From: Microbacterium sp. SORGH_AS_0888
GTDB lineage: Bacteria > Actinomycetota > Actinomycetes > Actinomycetales > Microbacteriaceae
Length of the DNA stretch: 64,000 nucleotides
Assembly (NCBI RefSeq): GCF_030818905.1
Contig: NZ_JAUTAZ010000001.1
Location: forward strand, 3,410,001-3,474,000
Direction: 5' to 3'
Under the pieces are notes generated by a model. It made no database searches, was not told the DNA's origin, and saw only the letters and a program-made list of their open reading frames with translations. A program made the position numbers and the translations under genes. Position 1 is the first letter of the stretch. Each line of letters begins with the position of its first letter. Below, one piece after another: positions 32,497 through 40,286 of this stretch.

Positions 32497-32774
32497 CGTG
32501 CGGTCAGCGGCGGCACGGGCGGGAGCAGCTGCGCGATGCTGACCTCGAGCGCCTGACAGATCGCCAGGACGGTGGCGAGGCGGGGGTTGGTCGCCGCCCC
32601 GTTCTTCGTCACCGCACCGCGCTCGTACTGCTGGTAGGCGTACAGCGAGATTCCCGCCCGTTCCGCCATGGTCTCCTGCGTGAGGCCTCGAGCGTCGCGG
32701 GCGCGTCGAAGCTCGATCCCGAGCGCTCGCGTGAACTCCGCCCACTCCGGTGTCGCGGCGGGGCTGGAGGTCAT
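32493..32774 (-). CDS. XRE-family regulator
   Basis: This 93-aa protein is a single HTH domain: LGIELRRARDARGLTQETMA, ERAGISLYAYQQYERGAVTK, then NPRLATVLAICQALEVSIAQ. The start Met follows GGAGGG. It is close in layout to the XRE protein at 46277. A striking operator lies just upstream, so it is probably autoregulated. Other targets are unknown. Confidence 0.85.
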   Translation of the reverse strand: MTSSPAATPEWAEFTRALGIELRRARDARGLTQETMAERAGISLYAYQQYERGAVTKNGAATNPRLATVLAICQALEVSIAQLLPPVPPLTAR

Positions 32775-32799
32775 CCCTCCACCCTGAGACAAACAAGAG

Positions 32800-32823
32800 T
32801 TGGTGAGAACCAATAGAAATTGG
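32800..32823. promoter_or_regulatory. Overlapping palindromes upstream of the XRE gene
   Basis: TTGGT-GAGA-ACCAA (32800-32813) and CCAAT-AGAA-ATTGG (32810-32823) share a central half-site, giving three alternating half-sites. This is a typical arrangement for cooperative binding of HTH dimers at an autoregulated promoter. Confidence 0.6.
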
Positions 32824-32897
32824 TATTGTCTGCGCGTACTCTGTGCGGCTTCGGCGCAGCCTCCGCGATTCACGCAGCCTCCGCCCGATCGCGGGCG

Positions 32898-33839
32898 TCA
32901 GTCGAGCAGCGGCACGCCGAATCCGGCGACGACGGCCCGCACCTCCTCGAGGTAGCGGTTCGCCTGGTCCGTGAGCGGGATCGCGGAGTGGCCGATCCAG
33001 CCGATCTCGATGCGCTCGTCGACATCCAGGGGCACCGCGACGATCTCCGGGTCGAGGTCGTCGCTGATGATGCCGGTCGAGATCGTGTAGCCGTCGAGCC
33101 CGATCATGAGGTTGAAGATCGTCGCCCGATCGGAGACCCGGATCTCCTGTGCGCTCGAGAGCGTGGAGAGGATCTCCTCGGCGAAGTAGAACGAGTTGTT
33201 CGCTCCCTGGTCGAACGTGAGCCGCGGCAGACCGGCCAGATCCTCGAGACCCACGCGATCGCGGGAGGCGAGCGGGTTCTTCCGGGAGACGAAGATGTGC
33301 GGCTCGGCGAAGAAGAGCGCGTGGAACGAGAGCCCGGAGTCTCGGAGTAGCTTGTCGATGACGTTCCGGTTGAAGTCGTTCCGGTAGAGGATGCCGACCT
33401 CGCTGCGGAGCGTGCGGACGTCCTCGATGATGTCCCAGGTCCGGGTCTCGCGGAGCGAGAACTCGTACTCGGCCGCCCCGCTGGCCCTGACCATGCGGAC
33501 GAACGCGTCGACCGCGAAGGAGTAGTGCTGCGTCGACACCCCCAGCAGGCGGCGCGATGGCGGTCGACCCAGGTAGCGCTGTTCGAGGAGTGCGACCTGC
33601 TCGACGACCTGGCGCGCGTACCCGAGGAACTCCACTCCCTCGGTCGTGAGAGTGACCCCGCGGGCCGAGCGGACGAGAAGAGCGCGGCCGACGCGGGCCT
33701 CGAGGTCCTTCATCGCCGCGGACATCGTCGGCTGGGAGATGTAGAGGAGGTCGGCGGCCGCGCTGATCGAGCCCTCCGCCGCGACCTCGATGAAGGACTG
33801 GAGCTGCTGCAGCGAGATGCCGCTGGACCGCCTGGGCAT
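32898..33839 (-). CDS. LysR-family regulator of the mesX-mesD locus
   Basis: The 313-aa protein has an N-terminal LysR HTH (LQQLQSFIEVAAEGSISAAA, DLLYISQPTMSAAMKDLEAR) and a periplasmic-binding-like effector domain. It is divergent from mesX with a 123-nt gap containing a LysR-like palindrome, so it most likely regulates mesX-mesD, perhaps in response to methionine or a precursor. Confidence 0.9.
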   Translation of the reverse strand: MPRRSSGISLQQLQSFIEVAAEGSISAAADLLYISQPTMSAAMKDLEARVGRALLVRSARGVTLTTEGVEFLGYARQVVEQVALLEQRYLGRPPSRRLLGVSTQHYSFAVDAFVRMVRASGAAEYEFSLRETRTWDIIEDVRTLRSEVGILYRNDFNRNVIDKLLRDSGLSFHALFFAEPHIFVSRKNPLASRDRVGLEDLAGLPRLTFDQGANNSFYFAEEILSTLSSAQEIRVSDRATIFNLMIGLDGYTISTGIISDDLDPEIVAVPLDVDERIEIGWIGHSAIPLTDQANRYLEEVRAVVAGFGVPLLD

Positions 33840-33848
33840 AGGTGAAGG

Positions 33849-33864
33849 CTATATGAATCGATAG
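33849..33864. promoter_or_regulatory. LysR-type binding site
   Basis: CTAT-N8-ATAG (33849-33864), an interrupted AT-rich dyad close to the T-N11-A pattern, lies 10 nt upstream of the LysR start in the divergent intergenic region. Confidence 0.45.
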
Positions 33865-33962
33865 TGCGTCCGAGTTACCCGATGTCATAGCGGTGCCGCG
33901 AACATGGAGCCATCCATGTCCGCACGGCCCGCTCGGCCCACGAACCACCGGAGTTGCCGCCC

Positions 33963-34955
33963 ATGGCGAGCGAGTTCACGTTCCGCATCACGACGACCCG
34001 CTTCGACGAGGACTATTCGCCGTCACGCAGCTCCCGCTCCACCACCAACTTCGCCAACCTCGCGCGGGGCGAGGACCGGCAGCAGAACCTCCGCAACGCC
34101 CTGACGATGATCGACCGGCGGTTCAACGACCTCGCGCGCTGGGACAACCCGGACGGGAAGCGCTACACCCTGGAGATCGACATCGTGTCGGTCGACCTGC
34201 AGTTCGCAGCAGGAGGGGAGGACCGCGAGTTCCCGCTGCTCGAGGTGCTCGACATCCAGATCCTCGATCGGCAGACCGGCGCACGCCGGCACGGCATCGT
34301 GGGGAACAACTTCTCGTCCTATCTCCGCGACTTCGACTTCAGCGTGCTGCTGCCGGCCGTCAACGAGGCCGCATCCGGGTTCACCGTTCCGGATGACTTC
34401 GGCGACCTCCACGGGAAGCTCTTCCAGCACTTCCTGGACTCCGACGCGTATCGGGAGCGCTTCTCGATGCCGCCCGTGATCTGCATCAGCGTCTCGACGA
34501 GCAAGACCTACCGTCGCACCGAGAACACCCACCCGGTGCTGGGCGTCGAGTACCGGCAGGACGAGCACTCCCTGACCGACGAGTACTTCGGGAAGATGGG
34601 GCTGCGGGTCCGCTACTTCATGCCGCCGGGAGGCGTCGCCCCGCTCGCGTTCTACTTCCGCGGCGACCTGCTGAACGACTACTCGTCCCTCCAGCTGATC
34701 GGCACGATCAGCACCATGGAGACGTTCCAGAAGATCTATCGCCCCGAGATCTACAACGCGAACTCCGCCGCGGCGAGCATCTACCGGCCGAGTCTGGAGC
34801 AGGGCGACTTCTCGCGCACGCAGATCGACTACGACCGTGTGGAGCGAGCTCAGCTCGCCGTGACGCAGGGGGCCTACGCGCAGGAGCACTTCGTGAAGCC
34901 GCACGCGGACGTCCTGGCGCAGTGGGCGGCCGGCTACCCGGCGCTCGTCGGTTGA
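33963..34955 (+). CDS. mesX: MesX (DUF1852), partner of the methionine synthase MesD
   Basis: The 330-aa protein matches the DUF1852 pattern as I recall it: EFTFRITTTRFDEDYSPSRS, TTNFANLARGEDRQQNLRNA and LTMIDRRFNDLARWDNP. DUF1852 was named MesX when shown to be needed together with the core methionine synthase MesD in Acinetobacter, in a folate-independent, oxygen-requiring route. No membrane segment is seen. It is followed by mesD after 19 nt with a GGAGGAG site, so they form an operon. Confidence 0.85.
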   Translation: MASEFTFRITTTRFDEDYSPSRSSRSTTNFANLARGEDRQQNLRNALTMIDRRFNDLARWDNPDGKRYTLEIDIVSVDLQFAAGGEDREFPLLEVLDIQILDRQTGARRHGIVGNNFSSYLRDFDFSVLLPAVNEAASGFTVPDDFGDLHGKLFQHFLDSDAYRERFSMPPVICISVSTSKTYRRTENTHPVLGVEYRQDEHSLTDEYFGKMGLRVRYFMPPGGVAPLAFYFRGDLLNDYSSLQLIGTISTMETFQKIYRPEIYNANSAAASIYRPSLEQGDFSRTQIDYDRVERAQLAVTQGAYAQEHFVKPHADVLAQWAAGYPALVG

Positions 34956-34974
34956 AACGGAGGAGCGATCGCTC

Positions 34975-36000
34975 ATGAACGTCCTGTTGCCCACATCCAT
35001 CGTCGGCAGCCTGCCCAAGCCGTCCTGGCTTGCGCAGCCCGAGACCCTGTGGTCGCCGTGGAAGCTCTCGGATGACGCCCTGGCCGAGGGCAAACGCGAT
35101 GCGCTGCGCGCAGCGGTGCACGAACAGCGACGCCGCGGCATCGACATCGTCAGCGACGGAGAGCAGACCCGCCAGCACTTCGTGACGACGTTCATCGAAC
35201 ACCTCGACGGCGTCGACTTCGCGCAGCGCGAGACCGTCCGCATCCGGAACCGCTACGACGCGAGCGTGCCGACCGTCGTCGGCGCCGTCAGCCGCGAGCG
35301 ATCCGTCTTCGTCGACGACGCCGCGTTCCTGCGACAGCAGACCGACGCACCGATCAAGTGGGCCCTCCCCGGACCGATGACGATGATCGACACGCTCTAC
35401 GACCGTCACTACAGAAGCCGCGAGAAGCTCGCGTGGGAGTTCGCGAAGATCCTCAACCAGGAGGCGCGGGAGCTCGAGGCGGCCGGCGTCGACATCATCC
35501 AGTTCGACGAGCCCGCGTTCGCCGTGTTCTTCGACGAGGTGCGCGACTGGGGGGTCGCCGCGCTCGAGCGCGCGGCTGAAGGGCTCCGTGCGGAGACCGT
35601 CGTGCACATCTGCTACGGCTACGGGATCAAGGCGAACACGGAATGGAAGGCCACCCTCGGCGCGGAGTGGCGGCAGTACGAGGAGTCGTTCCCGCTGCTG
35701 CAGCGGTCCTCGATCGACATCGTGTCGCTGGAGTCGCACCACTCACGGGTCCCCATGGAGCTGGTCGAGCTCGTCCGCGGCAAGAAGGTCATGCTCGGAG
35801 CCCTGGATGTCGCGAACGAGGCGATCGAGACGCCCGAGGAGGTAGCCGACACCCTCCGGCGGGCGCTGCGGTTCGTCGATCCCGACAAGCTCATGCCGAG
35901 CTCGAACTGCGGCATGGCGCCCCTGCCCCGAGAGGTCGCGCTGGAGAAGCTCACCGCCCTGAGCGCGGGCGCCGCCATCGTTCGCGAGGAGCTGTCGTGA
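34975..36000 (+). CDS. mesD: MesD, core-type cobalamin-independent methionine synthase
   Basis: The 341-aa protein corresponds to the C-terminal catalytic half of MetE alone: LPTSIVGSLPKPSWLA, IVSDGEQTRQHF, ALPGPMTM and VDIIQFDEPAF. The zinc ligands are in VVHICYGYG and MPSSNCGMAPLPRE. The N-terminal folate-binding half of MetE is absent, as in MesA-D families. It should transfer a methyl group to homocysteine from a donor other than methyl-THF. A strong site (GGAGGAG) precedes the ATG. Confidence 0.86.
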   Translation: MNVLLPTSIVGSLPKPSWLAQPETLWSPWKLSDDALAEGKRDALRAAVHEQRRRGIDIVSDGEQTRQHFVTTFIEHLDGVDFAQRETVRIRNRYDASVPTVVGAVSRERSVFVDDAAFLRQQTDAPIKWALPGPMTMIDTLYDRHYRSREKLAWEFAKILNQEARELEAAGVDIIQFDEPAFAVFFDEVRDWGVAALERAAEGLRAETVVHICYGYGIKANTEWKATLGAEWRQYEESFPLLQRSSIDIVSLESHHSRVPMELVELVRGKKVMLGALDVANEAIETPEEVADTLRRALRFVDPDKLMPSSNCGMAPLPREVALEKLTALSAGAAIVREELS

Positions 36001-36076
36001 CCGGGCCGTGCACGGTCGCCGCGATCCGCACGACCTCTGCCGGATCCGCTCCGGGTCGCTGCGGCTGCGTCCGGTC

Positions 36077-36643
36077 CTAACGTCGGCGGAACAGACCGCG
36101 GCGCGGGCGAGGCTCCTCGATCGGGTCGTCACGGGCCGCCGCCGCGCGAGCGGTGCGCCGCTCGCGCCAGGCGGCGACCTCGGCTCCCACGTCGTGCGTC
36201 GGGGTCACGACCGGCGGGCCGCCGAGCAGCTGTCGACGCGCCTCGACGACACGTCGGTTGAAGTCCTCGACGTACTCGCGCACGTCCGCCTCGCGGGAGA
36301 ACGCATCCGTCCGCTCCGCGAACTCGGCGTGCTCGACGCGCAGCATGAGGGCGGGAGGGCCGAGTCCCGTCAGCTGCTCGTTGCGGATCTTGCGTCGGAT
36401 CCACCAGTCCGGGTCGTGGTGATCGCCGAGCCCCTCGATCGGTTTGCCCGAGCCCGGCAGATCGTCGAAGTCGCCGCGCCGGATCGCCTGCTGGATGACC
36501 GTCTCGACATACATCGCGCGGTCGCGCGCGGTGGGACGCCGGGATGCGGCCGGCTCGGAAGGCGCCTCGGCCTCGCCACCGTCCGCGCGCGCCTCCTGCG
36601 CGGCCCGATACCGCGCCGACTCGATCCGCGGGTCCTCACCCAT
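36077..36643 (-). CDS. DUF1992 (DnaJ-C28-like) protein
   Basis: The 188-aa protein contains the DUF1992 signature VIQQAIRRGDFDDLPGSGKP followed by IEGLG and DPDWWIRRKIRNEQL. The function is unknown; the same domain occurs in DNAJC28. The C-terminal tail is basic (RPRRGLFRRR). It is convergent with mesD. Confidence 0.88.
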   Translation of the reverse strand: MGEDPRIESARYRAAQEARADGGEAEAPSEPAASRRPTARDRAMYVETVIQQAIRRGDFDDLPGSGKPIEGLGDHHDPDWWIRRKIRNEQLTGLGPPALMLRVEHAEFAERTDAFSREADVREYVEDFNRRVVEARRQLLGGPPVVTPTHDVGAEVAAWRERRTARAAAARDDPIEEPRPRRGLFRRR

Positions 36644-36708
36644 GCGGTCCAGGGTACGTCCGTCACCGAGGCCGGGCGCCGAGGATGCGTCGCCTCAGCG
36701 GCGTACCG

Positions 36709-37644
36709 TCATTGCGCCGCGGCCGAGCGCAGACGCCGCAGCATCCGGGCGTCGTCGAACCCGACCGCGCGCGCTGCCGCCTCGACGCTCTCGCCCGCGG
36801 CGATGAGGCGCTCCGCGTGCTCCCGCCGCAGCAGCTGCTGGTAACGCAGCGGCGTCATGCCCAGCGCGCGCACGAACGCGCGCGTCACGGTCCGCTCGCT
36901 CGCGCGCACCTCCCGCGCGAGCAGCTCGAGCGGCACGCGCTCGGCGAAGCGGTCGTCGAGGACGTCCTGCGCGCGGTGGACGAGGTCGTCGAGATGGTCG
37001 CGATGCCGCAGCATCACGCTCTCCTGCGGCTCGTGGCCGTTGCGCCGCGCGAACACGACCATCGCGCGAGCGATCCGTGACGCCGCGCGGGCGCCGTACT
37101 GCTGCGCGACCAGGTGCAGCGCGAGGTCGATTCCGCTCGCGATCCCCGCCGAGGTGTGCACGCTGCCGTCGCTCGCGTAGAGGACGTCGCGGCTCACACG
37201 GACCGCCGGGAACCGGCGGGCCAGCTCGTCCTGCAGGTCGTGGTGGGTCGTGGCGCGCCTGCCGTCGAGGAGTCCCGCCTCGGCCAGGGCGAACGCGCCC
37301 GCGCAGACGCTCATGACGGCCCCGCCCCGGTCGTGGTGCGCCCGGACCCAGGCCAGGGTGGACGAGGCGAACGGTGCGCGTGCGTCGTCGTCGATGTGCC
37401 AGCCCGGCACCACGACGAGGTCACGTGCGGTGAGCGCGGGAAGCAGCGTGTCCGCATGCAGGGGCACGCCCTGGTGCGAGTCGACGAGAGGCCTGTCGGC
37501 GACGTAGGAGAGCTCCCAGCGGCGGCCCGTCGCCTCCGCCACGCCGCCGAAGACGTGCGCGGGCCCGGCCACGTCGAGCAGCTGCACGCCCGGCGCCAGC
37601 AGGAACACGGCACGGACCGCGTCGTCGGCGACGGGCGGTGTCAT
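36709..37644 (-). CDS. GlxA-type AraC regulator (DJ-1/PfpI-like N-domain)
   Basis: The 311-aa protein has an N-terminal class I glutamine amidotransferase-like domain (AVFLLAPGVQLLDVAGPAHV and the nucleophile-elbow VMSVCAGAFALAEAGLLDGR). A C-terminal AraC HTH (VRASERTVTRAFVRALGMTP, LRYQQLLRREHAERLI) follows. Such proteins sense metabolites. The ATG overlaps the stop of the upstream hydrolase, so the two are cotranscribed. Confidence 0.9.
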   Translation of the reverse strand: MTPPVADDAVRAVFLLAPGVQLLDVAGPAHVFGGVAEATGRRWELSYVADRPLVDSHQGVPLHADTLLPALTARDLVVVPGWHIDDDARAPFASSTLAWVRAHHDRGGAVMSVCAGAFALAEAGLLDGRRATTHHDLQDELARRFPAVRVSRDVLYASDGSVHTSAGIASGIDLALHLVAQQYGARAASRIARAMVVFARRNGHEPQESVMLRHRDHLDDLVHRAQDVLDDRFAERVPLELLAREVRASERTVTRAFVRALGMTPLRYQQLLRREHAERLIAAGESVEAAARAVGFDDARMLRRLRSAAAQ

Positions 37645-38201
37645 GCCGCTCGCAGCAGCTGGACGGCCGTGTCGACGCCGACCACTCGGGCGAAGCGCCC
37701 CGCGAGGGCGTACTCCGTGCGTTCGACGACCGCCGCCGCATCCAGCGTCTCGCCGGTGTCGGGGCGCTGGATCGGGAACGTCGCCGTCGCCGCGGTCACG
37801 AAGTCCGCGGCGTACCCGAGGTCGGCGGCGACCCGCGTCGTCGTCTCGCAGCACCGCTCGGTCTGGATGCCGCAGACCATGATCTCGTCAACACCGGCTC
37901 CCGTGAGCTGCTGCGCCAGGTTCGTCGTCGTGAAGGCGTTGGCCGAGGTCTTGGTGACCTGCGGCTCGTCGTCACGGACGTCGAGGCCCGCGATCGGGCG
38001 CACCCAGCCCGCCACGGGGTCGAAGACCGAGCCGCTGCCCGGTTCGGCGTGCCAGATCCAGAAGACGGGGCGCCCGCCCGCCCGTGCCGCGTGGACGAGC
38101 GTGTTCACCCGCTCCACGATCAGCGGGTTCGACACCTGCTCCCAGGAGGGACGCTGGCGGAAGGACTCTTGGACGTCGATCACGATCAGGGCGATGGTCA
38201 T
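37641..38201 (-). CDS. Isochorismatase-like cysteine hydrolase
   Basis: The 186-aa enzyme has the family triad: Asp in LIVIDVQESF, Lys in VTKTSANAF, and Cys in VCGIQTERCCETTTR. These hydrolases act on isochorismate, nicotinamide or carbamoyl compounds. The substrate is not clear here. It shares an operon with the GlxA regulator. Confidence 0.88.
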   Translation of the reverse strand: MTIALIVIDVQESFRQRPSWEQVSNPLIVERVNTLVHAARAGGRPVFWIWHAEPGSGSVFDPVAGWVRPIAGLDVRDDEPQVTKTSANAFTTTNLAQQLTGAGVDEIMVCGIQTERCCETTTRVAADLGYAADFVTAATATFPIQRPDTGETLDAAAVVERTEYALAGRFARVVGVDTAVQLLRAA

Positions 38202-38254
38202 GTGTCGATCCTTTCCGGTCGCGGAGCCCGCGACCAGGGCCGACCCGGGCTCAT

Positions 38255-38270
38255 ACCGGAACGATCCGGT
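38255..38270. promoter_or_regulatory. Palindrome upstream of the hydrolase-GlxA operon
   Basis: ACCGGA-ACGA-TCCGGT is a perfect dyad 54 nt before the hydrolase start, a candidate operator for GlxA autoregulation. Confidence 0.4.
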
Positions 38271-38340
38271 CAGCGTAGCGCGCCGCGCCGCCGGGTGCGT
38301 TCCTCGGGAACTCATAAGAAGCCGACGCCATAATTCGGGG

Positions 38341-39048
38341 ATGTCGACACCCTCGCGCGCGGACGTGCGCCGTGCCCATTCCCGTGCCCGGGCGACCGGC
38401 ATCCTCCGCCCGTCGCGGCATCCGGCGGCGGTGCTCGTCACGGCGGTCGTCGCCGTCGCGCTGCTGACCGCGCTGGGCTTCGTGCTGCGCTCGCACCCGA
38501 TCGACCTGGCGTTGTCGCAACGGCTCAACACGCTGCACACCGGCGCGATCGGCGCGATCTCGAACGCGGCGTACGCCGTCATCAGCCCGGTGCCGGCGAT
38601 CGCGATCACGGTCGTGCTGACGGGCGTGGTGTGGGCGGCGAGCAGACAGCTGCGTGTCGCCGTGGCGTTCGCGGTCGTCGTCGCCGCAACCTGGATCCCG
38701 TCCGATCTCGTCAAGCTCCTCGTGCATCGGCCGCGTCCCGACGTCGCGCTCATGACGTATCCGTTCTCGCCGGTTCAGCCCGATCCGTCCTACCCGAGCG
38801 GGCACACCGTCTTCATCGTCACGCTCGTGATCGCCGTGATCCTCCTGCTCCGGGGCACGCGCTGGCTGCCGGTCGGCGTCGCGGTGGGGGCCGTGCTCAT
38901 CGCGCTCGTCGGGGCGGCGCTGTCGATCGACGCCGTGCACTATCCGACCGACGTGGCCGCCTCGATCGTGTGGGCGCTCGCGGTCGCGCCCGCGGCGCGG
39001 CTGATCTGGGTCGACTGGCTGACGCCCCGCATCCCGTTCCTGCGCTGA
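38341..39048 (+). CDS. PAP2-family phosphatase, membrane
   Basis: The 235-aa protein has six hydrophobic segments and the three PAP2 motifs: KLLVHRPRP, YPSGH, and a third motif ending DAVHYPTD with His and Asp. The usual SRxxxxxH Arg is replaced, the local sequence being LSIDAVH. It probably dephosphorylates a lipid such as undecaprenyl or phosphatidyl diphosphate. The ATG lies 6 nt after CATAAT. Confidence 0.88.
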   Translation: MSTPSRADVRRAHSRARATGILRPSRHPAAVLVTAVVAVALLTALGFVLRSHPIDLALSQRLNTLHTGAIGAISNAAYAVISPVPAIAITVVLTGVVWAASRQLRVAVAFAVVVAATWIPSDLVKLLVHRPRPDVALMTYPFSPVQPDPSYPSGHTVFIVTLVIAVILLLRGTRWLPVGVAVGAVLIALVGAALSIDAVHYPTDVAASIVWALAVAPAARLIWVDWLTPRIPFLR

Positions 39049-39141
39049 GACGGGACGTCGCAGACCCGGCTCCCCGGCAGGGCGGCGGCTGAGCCCGCGC
39101 CGACCGCAGAGGATGAGCCGGCTCCCACGAGCCGGCGATAG

Positions 39142-39214
39142 ACGCGACGGCGGGAGTCGAACCCGCAACGCAGCCGGGTATGAGCCGGTGCCCGGGACCA
39201 CCCGGATCGCCGCG
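39142..39214 (-). tRNA. Atypical tRNA with CAT anticodon
   Basis: On the minus strand CGCGGCG pairs with CGTCGCG as acceptor, the D arm is CCGG GTGGTC CCGG, the anticodon loop is CTCATAC (CAT), and the T arm is GCGGG TTCGACT CCCGC. The total is 73 nt. The anticodon stem has an A-C mismatch and the D arm is short. CCA is not encoded. It could be a Met or Ile2 tRNA or a decayed copy. Confidence 0.5.
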
Positions 39215-39329
39215 ATGCCGCAACGCTACGCCAGATGCGCGAGGCTTTCCGGTGTATGTCGGGGTGAGTCCGCCGATTGCCTTCTGTGACGCGGCGGGGA
39301 CGAGCCCGCGGGCGGATTAGGCTAATCGG

Positions 39330-40260
39330 ATGACGATGGCGGAACGAAGAGGTGCGCTCGCCATCGCTCTCCTCGCCCTTCTGCTCGTGATCGGCGCCCT
39401 CCTGGGGAACGTCCTGCAGCCGCCCGCGGACCGCGTGGTCGTCGAAGACGCGGCCCCGCTGGGGTGGGCGGCGCCCGTGCTCCTCGTCCTCGCGGCCGCA
39501 TGGGTCGTGATCGGGGTGCTCGCCGCACGCACGCGCCTGGTGGGCCGGCCGGGCGCCGCGGCGGCCCGGGCGACCTGGCTCGCGTCGAGCCGACCGTGGC
39601 GTGCCCGCGAGTCGACTCTCGGTCTCCTGCCGTTGGACCGTTGGCTCATCTTCCTCGTGCCGGTCGCGCTGCTGGTGGCGACCCGGATGGTGCAGACCGG
39701 GCTGCGCGGGTGGGTGCACCTGGTGGTGACCGTCGGGGCCTGGGCCGCGTTCGCGCTCGTGCTCCGCGCCGCGGTCGGGCGCCGCTCGCCGTGGCCGGTC
39801 ATCGCCGCGGTCGGGGGGAGTCGTCGTGCTCCGCTGCATCGTGACGCTCGCGGCGATCTCGATCACCGGGCGGGCGGGCTTCTCCGACGAGTTCTGGACG
39901 CAGCCGGTGCTGCGCGGCGCTTTCGTCGCCGTCGCGTTCACGCTGTTCGTCTGGACCTTCGTCGCAGCCGTGTGGGCCCTGAAGCTGCAGGGCGGCGCGC
40001 GCTACGCGGGCGGCGGGATCCTCGCGGCCCTCGGTGCCGGTCTCGCCCTTCCCGCGCTCGGGATCGCCCTCGTCGGCGCGGTGGACGTCGTGGCGAACTG
40101 GGACGACGGGCTCGGCCTGATCCCGCACTCGATCATCGCGACGCTCCACCCGGGTGCGGTCGAGCCGCTCGCCTGGGCGGCCGTGGCGATCGGCGCAGTG
40201 CTCGCGGCCGCGGGGTCGCTCGTGATCAGGGTGAAGCGCTCAGACCCCTCGGGCCGATAG
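39330..40260 (+). pseudogene. Polytopic membrane protein, split by a +1 shift in a G6 run
   Basis: The frame from ATG 39330 encodes several membrane helices (AIALLALLLVIGALLGNVLQ onward) to VIAAVGG. The next frame continues LRCIVTLAAISITGRAGF ... GSLVIRVKRSDPSGR to TAG 40260. Removing one G from the G6 at 39813-39818 joins them into about 309 aa with 7-8 helices. ATG lies 6 nt after TAGGCT. The stop is 26 nt before the cyclase start, so it is probably the first gene of that operon. No family is recognised. Confidence 0.7.
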
Positions 40261-40286
40261 AGTGGCGCCCTCGGAGGGGGCGTTGC

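Noticed and set aside
33840..33962. A SAM or B12 riboswitch upstream of mesX
   Set aside because: The 123-nt gap is short, lacks recognisable riboswitch core motifs and is explained by divergent LysR control.
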